DNA from: Parasponia andersonii
Taxonomy: Eukaryota; Streptophyta; Magnoliopsida; Rosales; Cannabaceae
Length of the DNA: 64,000 bases
Reading direction: 5' to 3'
Assembly (NCBI GenBank): GCA_002914805.1
Contig: JXTB01000038.1
Coordinates: 850,250 to 914,249 of the forward strand
The notes below the pieces were generated by a model. That model saw only the letters and a list, made by a program, of their open reading frames with translations, ran no database searches and was not told the origin of the DNA. Positions 12,987-24,400 of this stretch are shown here, one piece after another (within the stretch, counting starts at the first letter, position 1; every line of letters starts with the position of its first letter). The translations under genes were made by a program, and so were the position numbers.

Positions 12987-14906
12987 TGTCACGATACAAA
13001 ACTCGGGCTAATGGCAAAAGGGGAATTTCACAAAGATGAGAAATTATTTGATTTATTTGAAAAAGTATCAAAAGATCTAGTTTTATAAAACGGTCCATTT
13101 AAATAAAATAATTAGAATTTCATCTCGTGAACCACTACCACAATTCGTATACACCATTAAACATAGATCAAATAATTATTTAAAAACGCAAAATCAAATA
13201 TAAGTCCAAGCATCATTATTATCCACGTCAAAAATCAAACACCTAAATGGCATACATAAGTTCACAGACAAAGATAGAGCGTAGTAATCTTGGTTCAATG
13301 CTAAACAAAATCCAAACAATCCAAACACCATGACAACAAGCTTCTAACATTACCAAGAAAGGAACTACAGTCAAGAAGACCTCTTACTCCTCTTGATCTC
13401 CCAAGTCGCACTAGACACCACCTGAGGAAGAAGGTAAGGGGGAGTGAGCATAAAATGCCCAGTAGGAAAAGCAATTACCTCGGTCAAAAATATTTTAGTG
13501 ATGGAGAATTCTTGCATGGTTAGTTTAGTTCAAACATACATATATATATATATATATAATCCAAACCGGAAATCCATATATATATAAAGCAGTGTAATCA
13601 AAACCATTCAATTCATATACAAATGATACAAATTAACCCATACCCATGAGCTCTCATCCTCTCATTTGTAGAAACCCAGGATAACGGTACTAAGTATGCC
13701 TAACAGTCTGCCTGACACCTAAGCCCATACCTAGAGGGGACACCCGTGTGTAGCCTACCAAACCTGGAGGAGCAACCGAATTGCCTACGCCTGCCAAATG
13801 GGGAGGTAATCAAAAGTGACAAAATCCTGCACAGGTTTACGGACTCTACACCGACGGTGGGGTACGTAGCACCACACTGTAAACCCACGATACTAACACG
13901 GTGCTCATGTATGATCCTATGACACGTGCAATATAGAACTGAAGTGTGAAAATAATCATGCTCGGGTTTTTTCGATAAAATTAGTATACTAGGTTTTATA
14001 GGAAAACGAGCAGCATAACGGCCCTATTTTTAATATACCCAAAATATCCTGCACTCAGAAAATTCCCAGAGCAATATAATATGTATATATCATAGTTTCC
14101 ATCACAGATGTTCAAGAAAACCAAAAGTCATATTTATTCTCATATGTTGCAGAAAATAAGTTTTATTTGAAAACGATATCAAATAGAGGTAATTGAGTCC
14201 CTATCTCGCTCGAATAGCGATACCATGCTATTAAATCCTCAAGGTATCGTTGACGATTGTCCGGAGGGTCGGGTACCAATTTCAAGCTCTCGATCGTCAA
14301 CCAACTTCTCAACAGAGCTTCAATTCTACAAACGGATCTCTTCACTGAATTCCTAGCACCTAAAATAGTTAGGTTAGACATATAACTTGTCCAATTTGGG
14401 TCCGAGTCCACACCAGGTCGGTGGCATGCAAATCGAGATAAATCTCGACTATCTTATCTCGATTTCTGTTCTGGTCACCAAACATAGACAATATATATAT
14501 ATCAAACTTCTCCATTTTTCAAGTACAATCCAAAAATGACAACAAAAACACAATCTAACTGCCGGATCAAAAAGCCGAAGTTAAACTCAAAATATTCCAA
14601 AAATGGCAACTTTTGATTTGCACATTATATGGTTAAGATATATATACATTGACAATCCTTGCGACCAGACGAATCTAACAAGCCCATTTGAGGTTGAACG
14701 GAGGTTGGAATCATCACTGGTGGCCAAAAATCCGAAATGGGCACTTCTTCTTCTCCAGTGACGGCGAGCTCCCAGGCGGCTGTAGTTGGCCAGTGTCAAC
14801 TTAGGTGTAGTGCTGGCGAGCTCCGTCGGCGATTCCCGTGGTTGGGCGACTAGGAAAGGCGGTGGCGGCGGCTTCCTCAGTTCTCGACCGAGCGTGCGTA
14901 GGAGAT

Positions 14907-14956
<50 letters not shown>

Positions 14957-15230
14957 CATCGGGGGAGAGAGAGAGAGAGAGAGAGAAAACATCGGGGGAG
15001 AGAGAGAGAGAGAGAAATGACAGGGCACGTGGCCCTATCTTATGGGGCTGTGCAACTTTTCAAAAATTGCACATAAGTCTCTAAAATTTTAAATCTCTAT
15101 CAATTCTGTACCCTAAAATTTACAATTTAGTCATTCTGTATAAAACTTTTGCAAATTAATCCCGCCTAATATTATATCTGAAAAATTGGTAAAATGTCCA
15201 AATTACCCTCCTCAAATCCGGGTTTTTTTA
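12987..15230 (-). repeat. 3' LTR of the gypsy element (left copy)
   Basis: Starts TGTCACGA on the plus strand and ends in GGGTTTTTTTA, which has lost the terminal CA. It is colinear with 19934-22103 throughout, including the shared block around 13730-13890 (ACACCCGTGTGT, CCTACCAAACCTGGAGG). It contains an expanded (GA)n tract at about 14905-15017 in several blocks. Open frames inside it are not genes. Confidence 0.9.
14905..15017. repeat. (GA)n microsatellite inside the LTR
   Basis: Interrupted GA tracts separated by two copies of AAAACATCGGGG. The equivalent position is much shorter in the right LTR (about 21869-21891) and intermediate in the duplicated edge copy (22581-22612). This is length variation among copies that were once identical. 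Confidence 0.85.
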
Positions 15231-15244
15231 TTTTCTCCTCCTTA
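15231..15244 (-). other. Polypurine tract of the gypsy element
   Basis: The minus strand reads TAAGGAGGAGAAAA directly upstream of the 3' LTR, where plus-strand DNA synthesis is primed in LTR retrotransposons. Position and purine content fit; it is not otherwise tested. Confidence 0.6.
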
Positions 15245-16625
15245 AAAGATATTCGTCCCGAAATTCAAAATACAAGTCAAGGTTTACATCACAATATAGC
15301 TTCTGATTGAAGGTTAAACAAATTAGGGTACTTCTTGTACATCTCCATCTCGAGTTCCCAAGTAGCCTCGTCTTCTTTGTGATGTTCCTAAAGCACCTTG
15401 ACAAATGAGATCTCTCTGTTGCAGAGCACCTTTAACTCTCTAGCTAACAAACGAACAAGTTGCTCTTCATAGGACACATCTTCTTGGATCGGTACATGCA
15501 CATACTGAACAACATGAGATGGGTCCAGCATGTACTTTTCAACATCGACATATGAAACACATTATGTATATAACCCAACTGTGCAGGCAGATTCAAGCAA
15601 TACGCCACTAGTCCAATTCTCTCAGTGATCTTAAAGGGACCAATATACCTTGGAGCAAGCTTACCCTTAATCCCAAATCTTGTAACACTTCGCCTTGGAG
15701 TCACTTTCAAGAATACAGAATTACCAGTATCGAACTCTACCTCACGCCTCTTCGGGTCAGTATAACTCTTCTGGCGACTCTGAATCTCCTTGAGTCGCTC
15801 TTAGATATCCTTAATCTTCTTAGTAGTCTTTTCAATTAGTTCAGGTCTAAGAGTAACACGCTCTTTGGGTACTGCCCAACACAAAGGCGATCTACACAGT
15901 CTTCCATACAACACTTCATATAGAGCCATATCCACACTGGTCTAGTAACTATTATTGTAAGTAAATTCCACCAAAGGAAGATGATCATTTCAGTTCCCAC
16001 CAAAGTCCAGTATGCAACAACGTAGCATGTCCTCAAGAATCTGAATTATCCTTTCAAACTGACCATCTGACTCCGGATGGTGAGCCGTACTGATATCCAA
16101 CTGCGTACCCAATGCTTTCTGCAAGGCTCTCTAAAACTTAGAAGTGAACCTTGGATCTCTGTTGGAGACTATGCTTGAAGGTACACCATGCAAGCATATG
16201 ATGTTCTCCATACATAGTCTACTGAGCTTAGTAAGTGAGTAGTCTATCCAGATCGGTATAAAGAGAGCACTCTTCGTCAACTAATCAACTACCACCCAAA
16301 CTATCATTCTTCCTTAAGGTTTTCGACAACCGGTACTGCTACTTCAAGTCCCAGTACATCTTAGTACTACCCGGATGTACTGAGAACCTTGATTTGTGAG
16401 CCTCAGTTAGAATGGTTTCTCGAAGATTAGAGTCATTAGCTACAGCCAACTTCTCACTGAAAAGCAAAAACCCTTGCCTGTTAATGTTCCAACCATCTAA
16501 CTGTTCACTATTCCGAAGCTGGTTTCAGATTGTCCTCAACTCCCTGTCTTGCCACTAACTCTACTGAACAGTCTGGAGAAGTGATAGTGAAATCACAATG
16601 TTGCTCAGGCCAGTAACACCTTTAT
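15245..16625 (-). pseudogene. Integrase and chromodomain-like remnant of the gypsy element
   Basis: Integrase inserts the cDNA into the host genome; a C-terminal chromodomain can steer it to chromatin. On the minus strand the C-terminal part at 15444-15710 contains KLAPRYIGPFKITERIG and HNVFHMSMLK, the usual end of plant gypsy integrases. After a frameshift, a chromodomain-like stretch (EHHKEDEATWELE) runs to about 15300. The core domain at about 15836-16300 is recognisable only in fragments in several frames. It is interrupted by stops, and I could not trace an intact DDE triad. Continuous with RNase H on its 5' side in the usual order. Confidence 0.75.
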
Positions 16626-16635
16626 TCTCAAAGTA

Positions 16636-17115
16636 CTACAATTTGTAGTCACCAATCGCAATTGAGTTCCTCCAATCTTCAAACACCAGTACAGCTAGTG
16701 CACCATGAGGCTTCCTGCTCAGTGCATCAGCTACAATATTGGCCTTACCAGGATGATACTGTAGGTCGAAGCCATAATCCTCTATATACTCAATCCATCT
16801 TCGCTGTCTCAAGTTCAGATCCTTCTGGGTAAAGAGATACTTCAAACTCTTATGATCGGAGAATATGTCGAACTTCACACCATACAAGTAATATCGCCAA
16901 ATCTTCAAGGCAAAGAGTACTGCTGCAAGCTCCAGATCATGGGTGGGATAGTTTTTCTCATGTGGCTTCAACTGACGAGAATCATAAGTCACATCTTGAC
17001 CATTCTGCATCAAGACACATCCCAAACTCGTCTTTGAAGCATCAGTATATACCGTATAAGGCTCATTACTGTCAAGAACAGTAAGAATAGGTGCAGTGGT
17101 TAAACTCTGCTTCAA
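16636..17115 (-). pseudogene. RNase H domain of the gypsy element
   Basis: RNase H removes the RNA strand during reverse transcription. This is the longest clean stretch of the element, 159 codons. It contains [57 protein letters not shown] and [20 protein letters not shown], then NIVADALSR. These carry the acidic residues expected of the gypsy RNase H fold. It belongs to the interrupted gag-pol frame and is not an independent gene. Confidence 0.85.
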
Positions 17116-17139
17116 CCTAATAAAAGCATCTTCACTTTC

Positions 17140-17930
17140 TTAATCCCAAACGAACTTAATGTCCTTCCTGGTCAACTTCGTCAAAGGCAAAGCAATTCTC
17201 GAGAAATCTTGCACAAAATGACAGTAGTAGCCTGCCAAACTAAGGAAACTATGTACCTCTGTCACATTTCTCGGTCTTTTCCACTCCAAAACAGCTTCGA
17301 TCTTAGTGGGATCGACTGAAATACCTCTGTGAAAAATCACATGTCCCAAGAACTTCACTTCTGATATCTAAAAGTCCACTTCGATTTTTTGGCATACAAT
17401 TAATGATCTCTCAAGGACTTAAGTAATATCCCTAGATGTTCGATATGCTCTTCTCGAGTCTTGGAATACTCCAGGATGTCTTCGATGAACACAACCACAA
17501 AACAATCCAAAAATGGCCCGAAAATCTGATTCATAAGATCCATAAAGGCTGCAGGTGAATTCGTTAAACCAAATGGCATCACCAGAAACTCAAAGTGATC
17601 ATATCAGATTCTGAATGCTGTCTTAGGTATATCATCCTACCTTATCTTCAATTAATGATAATCGGATCTCAAATCGATCTTAGAGAAGAACCTTGAACCC
17701 CCGAGTTGATCAAAAAACTCATCTATCCTTGGCAAAGGATTCTTATTCTTCTCCGTCAACTGGTTCAACTTCTGGTAATCCACACAAAATCTCAATGAAC
17801 CATCAGCTTTCTTCGCAAAAAAAACTTTCTTCGCAAAAAAAAAACAGGAGTACCCTAAGGAGAAGTGCTACTGTGAATAAAGATTTTGGAAAGCAGATCG
17901 TCTAACTATTCTCTCAATTCTTCCATCTCA
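17140..17930 (-). pseudogene. Reverse transcriptase domain of the gypsy element, broken
   Basis: Reverse transcriptase copies element RNA into DNA. In minus-strand order: the N-terminal part near 17700-17930 (partly frameshifted), [21 protein letters not shown] at 17520-17582, the catalytic region [13 protein letters not shown] around 17460-17495, and the thumb at 17140-17358 ([29 protein letters not shown]). The active-site motif, normally F-I-D-D, reads F-I-E-D at 17478-17489: the first Asp of the pair is Glu. Stops at about 17398 and 17583 and a frameshift near 17830 also break it. Confidence 0.85.
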
Positions 17931-18540
17931 GCAGGCACTATGCGATAGGCTGGAATAGAAACTGGCTGAGCTCTAGGAACTAATTCAATACAGAACTCGA
18001 TCTCCCTATCAGGTGGTAACCCCGGTAAGTCTTCAAAAAACAACTTTGAATACTCACACACCACCGGAATCCATGGGTCTTGATCATTTGTCTTCACCTT
18101 GCCATCCATGGCAAACAAGTTCCCATAACACTCAAGTTTCTTCCTTCCAACCATGCACACTATCAGAACAGGACTAGGCTTTAACAGACTCATCCTAACC
18201 TGATAGACAATAGGTTGCCCATCACTAGAAAAAAGAGTCACCCGCTTCTTATGACAGTCTACAACGGCTCGATACTTTAACAACCAATCCATACCGAGTA
18301 TCACGTCATACTGTCTTATCGGCAACATAATCAAATCAGTAAAAAACTTCCTATCACCAACCACAACCCGATAAGATTTATACACACTAGACACATCGGC
18401 TACTCCTCCCAAAAGTGTACCCAATGTCAATACATAATCCAAATCAGAAAATTCCAACCCCAATAGTTAAGCAAACAACAAAGATATGAATGAATGGGAT
18501 GCACCAGTATCAAACAAAACATGTGCCCAAGAGTTGTAGA
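17931..18540 (-). pseudogene. Aspartic protease domain of the gypsy element
   Basis: Retroviral-type aspartic protease that processes the polyprotein. The active-site motif DTGASHSF is encoded at about 18488-18511. An in-frame TAA (about 18464-18466) falls shortly after it. The frame then continues with SDLDYVLTLGT, ILGMDWLLKYRAVVDC and KKRVTLFSSDG, the usual second half of gypsy proteases, into the linker before reverse transcriptase (ELVPRAQPVSIPAYRIVPAEM). Confidence 0.8.
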
Positions 18541-19799
18541 AGAAGAATCATACCGTCAACAACACCTCGGCCGGTACGATCGTGAGTGTCATCTGCCCCA
18601 GTAAAAGCATAGGTTTGGCCAGTCACCTTTTCTTTCCCTTTGTTACCTCTTCCCTGGTCAGGATGGCTGCTGCTAGATCCTAGACCACTACTGCCAAAAC
18701 CATGCCCACTCTGACTTCTTGAGGCCTGAGGAGTCTGAAAGTTCTGAGTAAAACCCTGAGGGCGGTACTGATGCTGATAAGGATGAGGGGAAGTAAAAGC
18801 CTGCGAAACACCCTGTGACTATTATGGCCATGCTTGATTGCTTTGATAAGAAATAGAACTGAACTGGCTCCTCTGTGGTCCTCCCTGAGAAAGAGGAGAT
18901 TTCTGCAGACGGTTGGGACATTTCTTCTTCCGATGACCCTCCTGACCACAAACAAAGCATCCTCCATACGGACTGCCTCTGCCACTCCCTGAAGAACCAC
19001 TACTATTCGAGCTCCCACTGTTCAGAGTACCCTGGGCTGACCACTGCCCCTGGTTCCTTCTGGTGGCTTTCCTGTCGTTACCTCTCCGCTGGTTCCTCCT
19101 GAAATCCAATCCTTCTTCAATGGCCTCTACCCGCTGGGCAGCCACTGCAATCTCAGGAATAGTATAGAAAGTCTGAGTACTAATTCTTTTGAAAATGTTC
19201 CAATTCAGACGACTCATAAACTTAGTAACTCGGTATTTCTCACTCGTACCCGGTCCAAGAGCAACACTTGCCAACTCAGCGAAGTTTATCAGGTACTCAT
19301 TCACCGTTTTGTTATCTTGAATCAAAGTCTCAAACTAGTTCACAACTTCATCCTGTTAATCCTCATTGGCTTATTGGGCCTTGAAAATCCGCTCAAAGTC
19401 TTCGTAAGTCAAGCCCACTACATCTTTATCTATTCCACTATCTCCCAACAATGAATGTCACTCCCCCCAATGAATGGCACTCCCCGTCAAATGGGTAACA
19501 GCAAACATAGCCCAAAACTCAACCGGAGTACTAAGGGCCCGAAACTGCATCTCCATCTCACGTAACCAAGCAATTGCCATGAGAGCATCTGGTCTCCCAT
19601 CAAACTGCCCTGGCTGGAAATGCATGAACTGTTGGAGATAATCAGCCTGATCCAATTGACGTTCCCACGGAGCTGGAGGCTGATAGTCTGGATTACTCAT
19701 CCGGACAAAGGTTTGCTGTATTGCCTTGATCAGACGAGTGAAATCCAGACAAGGAGGTTCGGCACTCGACTAGTGCCTCGGAACTCTTCTAGAAGGCAT
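18541..19799 (-). pseudogene. gag of the gypsy element, broken
   Basis: Gag forms the particle that packages element RNA. The likely start is the ATG read from 19799 down, beginning MPSRRVPRH and hitting a TAG nine codons later. The capsid part continues as FDGRPDALMAIAWLREMEMQF, about 19560-19610. After stops near 19335-19457 it resumes with KTVNEYLINFAELASVA and a zinc knuckle of form C-x2-C-x4-H-x4-C (CFVCGQEGHRKKKC) at 18918-18959. The C-terminal side is Ser/Gly/Gln-rich. Several in-frame stops show that it cannot give a full Gag. Confidence 0.85.
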
Positions 19800-19913
19800 C
19801 CTTACAAGTCTGAAACAATATGCCAAACTGTTAATGCGATAATGATGAATTCTTGTCATAAAATCAACTTCAATCTAGTTTAATGGCAATACGTCTGAGC
19901 TATTAAACTCAAA

Positions 19914-19925
19914 GCTCTGATACCA
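19914..19925 (-). other. Primer binding site (tRNA-iMet type)
   Basis: The minus strand reads TGGTATCAGAGC, the sequence complementary to the 3' end of plant initiator tRNA-Met, eight bases inside the 5' LTR. This is the standard primer site of plant gypsy and copia elements. It fixes the orientation of the element as minus. Confidence 0.9.
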
Positions 19926-19933
19926 AAAATTTC

Positions 19934-22103
19934 TGTCACGACCTAAAACCCTGGCCAGTGGCAGAAGGAGAATTTCAAAAAGATGGGAAATTCCTTGATT
20001 TATTTGAAAAAGTGTCAAAATTTCTAGTTTTATAAAATGATCCATTTAAATAAAATAATTAGAATTTCATCCTGTGAACCACTCCCACAGTTCGTATACA
20101 CTATTAAACATAGATCAAATAATTATTTAAAAACGTGAAATCAAATATAAGTCCAAGTATTATCATCATCCATGTCAAAAATCAAACACCAAAATGGCAT
20201 ACATAAGTTCACAGACAAAGATAGAGTGTAGTAATCTTAGTTCAATGCTAAACAAAATCCAAACAATCCAAACACTATAACAACAAGCTTCTAATATTAC
20301 CAAGAAACGAACTACAGTCAAGATGACCTCTTACTCCTCTTGATCCCCCAAGTCGCACTGGACACCACCTGAGGAAGAAGGTAAGGAAGGGTGAGCATAA
20401 AATGCCCAGTAGAAAAAGTAATTACGTCGGTCGAAAACATTTTAGTGATGGAGAATTCCTGTATTTTTAGTTTAGTTCAAAACATATATATATATATATA
20501 TAATCCAAACGTGAAATCCATATATATATATATATATATATAGAAAGCGGTGTAATAAAAACCATTTAATTCATATGGACATGACACAAATCAACCCATA
20601 CCCATGAGCTCTCATCCTCTCATCTGTGGAAACCTAGGATGATGACACTAAATATGCGGAACAACCTACCTGACACCTAAGCCCATACCCGGAGGGGACA
20701 CCCGTGTGTCGCCTACCAAACCTGGAGGGGCAACCGAATTGCCTACACCTGTCAAATTAGGAGGTAATCAGAAGTAACAAAACCTCGCGTGGGTTTATGG
20801 ACTCTACACTGACGTTGGGGCATGCAGCGCCATACTATAAACCCACGATGCTAACACAGTGCTCATGTATGATCTATGACACGTGCAATACAGAATCGAA
20901 GTATGAAAATAATCATGCTCGAGTTTTTCGATAAAATCAGTATACTAGGTTTTATAGGAAAATGGCAACATAACGACCCTATTTTAAATATACCCAAAAT
21001 AACCTACACTCAAAAAATTTCCAGAGCAATATAATATGTATACATCATACAATCGATTTCCATCATAGATGTTTAAGAAACCAAAAGTCACATTTGTTTT
21101 TATATGTTACAGAAAATAAGTTTTATTCGAAAACGATATAAAACAAAGATAATTGAGTTCCTACCTCGCTCGAATAGTGATACCATGCTATTGAATCCTC
21201 AAGGTATCGTTGAGGATCGTCCGGAGGATTAGGTACCAATTCTAAGCCCTCGATCATCCTCTTGTGAAAAATCAATTTCTCAACAGAGCTTCAATTCCAC
21301 AAACGGACTTCTTCACTAAATTCTTAGCACTCAAAATAGCTAGGTTAGACATATAACTTGTTCAATTCGGGTCAAGGCCCACACCGGGTCGGTGGCATGC
21401 AAATCAAGATAAATCTCGACTGTCTAATCTCGATTTCCGTTCTGGTCATAAAACATAGGCAATATATATATATCAAACTTTCCCATTGTCTGAGTACAAT
21501 TCAAAAATAACAATAAAGACACAATCCAATGGCCAGATCAAAAAGTCAAACTTAAACTCAAAACATTCCAAAAATTGCAACTTTTAATTTGGGCATTATG
21601 GGGTTAAGATATATATATATATATATATCTTCACAATCCTTGCAACGAGACGAATCCAACGAGCCCAGTTTAAGGTCGAACGAAGGTTGCAATTGTCACT
21701 GCCGGCCAAAAATCCGAAATGGTCACTTCTCCTTCTCCGGCGACGGCGAACTCCCAGGCGGCTGCAATTGGCTGGCATCGGCTTAGGCGTGGTGCTGGCA
21801 AGCTCAGCCGGCGATTCCTGCGGCTGGGTGGCGGCTACTTCCTCGGTTCTTGGCCGAGCGTGTGCAGGAGAGAGAGAGAGAGAGAGAGAGAATGACAGGG
21901 CACTTAGCCCTGTCTTATGAGGTTGTGCAATTTTTCAAAAATTGCATATAAGTCCCTAAATTTTCAAATTTCTATCAATTCTGTCCTCTAAAATTTACAA
22001 TTTAGTCCTTCTGCACAAAATTTTTGCAAATTAATCTCCCTAATATTATATTCAGAAAATTGATATAATGTCCAATTACCCTCCCAAAATCTAGATTTTT
22101 ATA
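19934..22103 (-). repeat. 5' LTR of the gypsy element (right copy)
   Basis: Starts TGTCACGACC on the plus strand and ends ATTTTTATA; the duplicated edge copy keeps TTTTTACA, so the original end was CA. It is colinear with the left LTR at 12987-15230. Differences are scattered substitutions, (TA)n and (GA)n length changes and small indels, indicating an old insertion. (TA)n tracts occur near 20485 and 20520-20541. Confidence 0.9.
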
Positions 22104-22181
22104 GGACTGGACTATAATTATAATTTAAAAAATAATTAAAAATAATAATAAATATTACAATTGTACTTGAAGTGTTTTTAT

Positions 22182-22579
22182 TCAAACTTCCTCATTTTCC
22201 GAGTATAATCCAAACATAACAATAGAAACACAATCCAACGGCCGAATCAAAAAGTCAAACTTAAACTCAAAACATTCCAAAAAGGCAACTTTTGATTCGG
22301 GCATTATGGGGTTCAGATATATATACCTTGATAATCGTTGCGACAAGACGAATCCAACGAGCCCAGTTTGAGGTTAAACAGAGGTCGGAATTGTCGCCGC
22401 CGGCCAAAAATCTGAAATGGCCACTTCTACTTCTTTGCTGTCGGCGAGCTCCCAGGTGGCTGTAGCTGGCCGGCGTCGACTTAGGCACGGTGCTAGCGAG
22501 CTTTGCTGGCGATTCCCGCGGCTGGGCGACGGCGAGAGGCAGTGGTGGCGGCTTCCTCGATTCTTGGCCAAATGTGCGC

Positions 22580-22617
<38 letters not shown>

Positions 22618-22911
22618 AAAATGACAGGGCACGTGGCCCTCTCTTATGGGGCTGTGCAATTTTTCAAAAATTATACAAAAGTCTCCAAAATTTCAAATTT
22701 CTATCAATTCTGTCCTCCAATATTTGTAATTTAGTCCTTCTACACAAAACATTTACAAATTAATCTTCCCAATATTATATCCAAAAAATTGGTAAAATGT
22801 CCAAATTACTCTCCCAAAATCTGGGTTTTTACAGGACTGGACTATAATTATAATTTAAAAAATAATTGAAAATAATAATAAATATTACAATTGTACTTGA
22901 AGTGTTTTTAT
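22182..22911. repeat. Tandem duplicate of LTR end plus host flank
   Basis: This block repeats 21483-22181 in direct tandem. It contains the terminal ~620 bp of the LTR (from TCAAACTT...GAGTA through the (GA)n tract to GGGTTTTTACA) and then ~80 bp of non-LTR DNA (AGGACTGGACTATAATTATA ... GAAGTGTTTTTA). Because the unit carries host flank beyond the LTR end, the duplication happened after insertion. Unique flanking DNA resumes at about 22912. Confidence 0.85.
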
Positions 22912-23689
22912 TCATTGAAAATATTTTACTATGAGTTCATTTTCAATATAATTAAATACGTCTTTTTTAATATAAATAAGCAAATTATTATTCATCTATT
23001 GATCACTCATTCTACTACGTGACTGATTCTTCAAAAAATTCATAGAATAGAATGTCCTCTCCATATTAGTAATAACAATTGGTAAAATTAATGCTAATGT
23101 CATGAGTCGATAAATGATAGGCTAAATATTGTGTCTTATTACCTCAACCATTTTCTATGCAAGATCACTAATACCTTTCAATCAATTAAATTTTTCACTG
23201 GAACACATCTTAATTATGTATGTTTCAAGCTGATCATGAAGTTTTATGAGTATTATAGTAGAAAAGTTCTTTGAATAACACTTAGTAAAGTGAATTGACA
23301 TTTTCTTATCAAAAGCTGAAAGTATATCACATGAACACAACTATGCCATACAAGGAAACAAGTCTGAAAAGCATTTATTTTCTTTATTGAATTTATTTAA
23401 AATCAATTAAAATGAAATAATAACTATATTAATTCTCTTTCAAAAAAAAAATAAGCTATATTAATTCTGAAATGGGTTTGGACTTTTTATTTTATTAACC
23501 AATGCAATAAACTTTTAGTTGTAGGTTTATGAGGTGCTATTGTATTTTTAAAATCTTTTAGGGGATTTATTTAGTTTTTTCAAACTTTTTTTAAGAATTA
23601 TATTAAAATTTTTAACAAATTTAATGAATATATATATATATACATATATATATATTTAAAACTAAGGGGTCCTAGTGAGTTGGCTCCAT

Positions 23690-24400
23690 CCATGCTTAGA
23701 GTCGATAATTTAGAAAAAATATTTACGTAATTATTTAGTTTTATACTTAAAATTCACAAATTACTTTTTAAATACACTTCTTAGATACTAAAATGTGCTC
23801 CTTTATTAGAACTTTAATATTATATTGTAATTTAGACAATTTAGGAATCAAATTGCTTCAAATTGGGAAGTTCAGAGGCTTAAGTGACGTAATTAAAACT
23901 TGATCAAATTACCACAAAATATATAAGACTATTTTTGCCATTAAGTAAATAAGTCTTTTCATTAATTATATCTGTTAATTATTATTAGGGAATCACTTCG
24001 CAAAAGTAAATAGTGAGATATTTTTTGGAGTTCTACTTTGTTTTATTTTATGGATTTATGGCACAAATGATCCCTGAACTATTTTGGTCCTTAAAATTTT
24101 AATAGTAATAATTAAGATCCTGAATTTTTGATTTATAATAATTACATTCCTAAACTGTCTAAATTGTAATTTATTATTAAAATTTTGACCAAAAATACGT
24201 ATAAGAAGCATGTTTTAGCATCTAAAAACATATTTAAAAGAAAATAAACTAAACAAAATGATTTGAAGAAAACAAAAAAAGTAATCTTTACATTTATTAG
24301 GGTTCTTAGAATTATAAATTTAAATAAAATTTTTCTGTAATTATTTATTTTTATGTTTAAAATAATAAATTACTTTTCAAATACAACTTCAGCTACCACC
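23690..24400. repeat. Foldback-like repeat with inverted and direct arms
   Basis: The segment about 23770-23865 (TTAGATACTAAAATGTGCTCC ... TTGTAATTTAGACAATTTAGG) is inverted at about 24155-24240. In addition 23697-23795 (GATAATTTAGAAAAAATATTT, GTAATTATTTAGTTTTATAC) recurs in direct orientation at about 24305-24400. This looks like a degraded MITE or foldback element. I found no clear target duplication and the ends are approximate. Confidence 0.5.

Larger units (their letters stand above)
12987..22103 (-). mobile_element. Ty3/gypsy LTR retrotransposon (chromovirus, Del/Tekay-like), decayed
   Basis: A complete element of about 9.1 kb, transcribed on the minus strand. Two long terminal repeats of about 2.2 kb flank gag, protease, reverse transcriptase, RNase H and integrase in the gypsy order. 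Flanking AGACT (12982-12986) and GGACT (22104-22108) form a 4/5 matching 5-bp target duplication. A tRNA-iMet primer site and a polypurine tract sit just inside the LTRs. A chromodomain-like tail after integrase, and family-typical [12 protein letters not shown] and GMDWL motifs, suggest the Del/Tekay chromovirus lineage; that assignment is by recognition only. Many in-frame stops and frameshifts and a mutated catalytic motif show that it is dead. Confidence 0.9.

Noticed and set aside
14163-15028. Minus-strand open frames of 70-82 codons
   Set aside because: They lie inside the gypsy LTR, partly in a (GA)n tract giving Ser-Leu repeats. The right LTR has the same sequence without conserving these frames.
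21589-22763. Several overlapping open frames of 60-130 codons on both strands
   Set aside because: They are LTR and duplicated LTR-edge sequence containing (TA)n and (GA)n tracts; frames differ between copies and no domain is seen.
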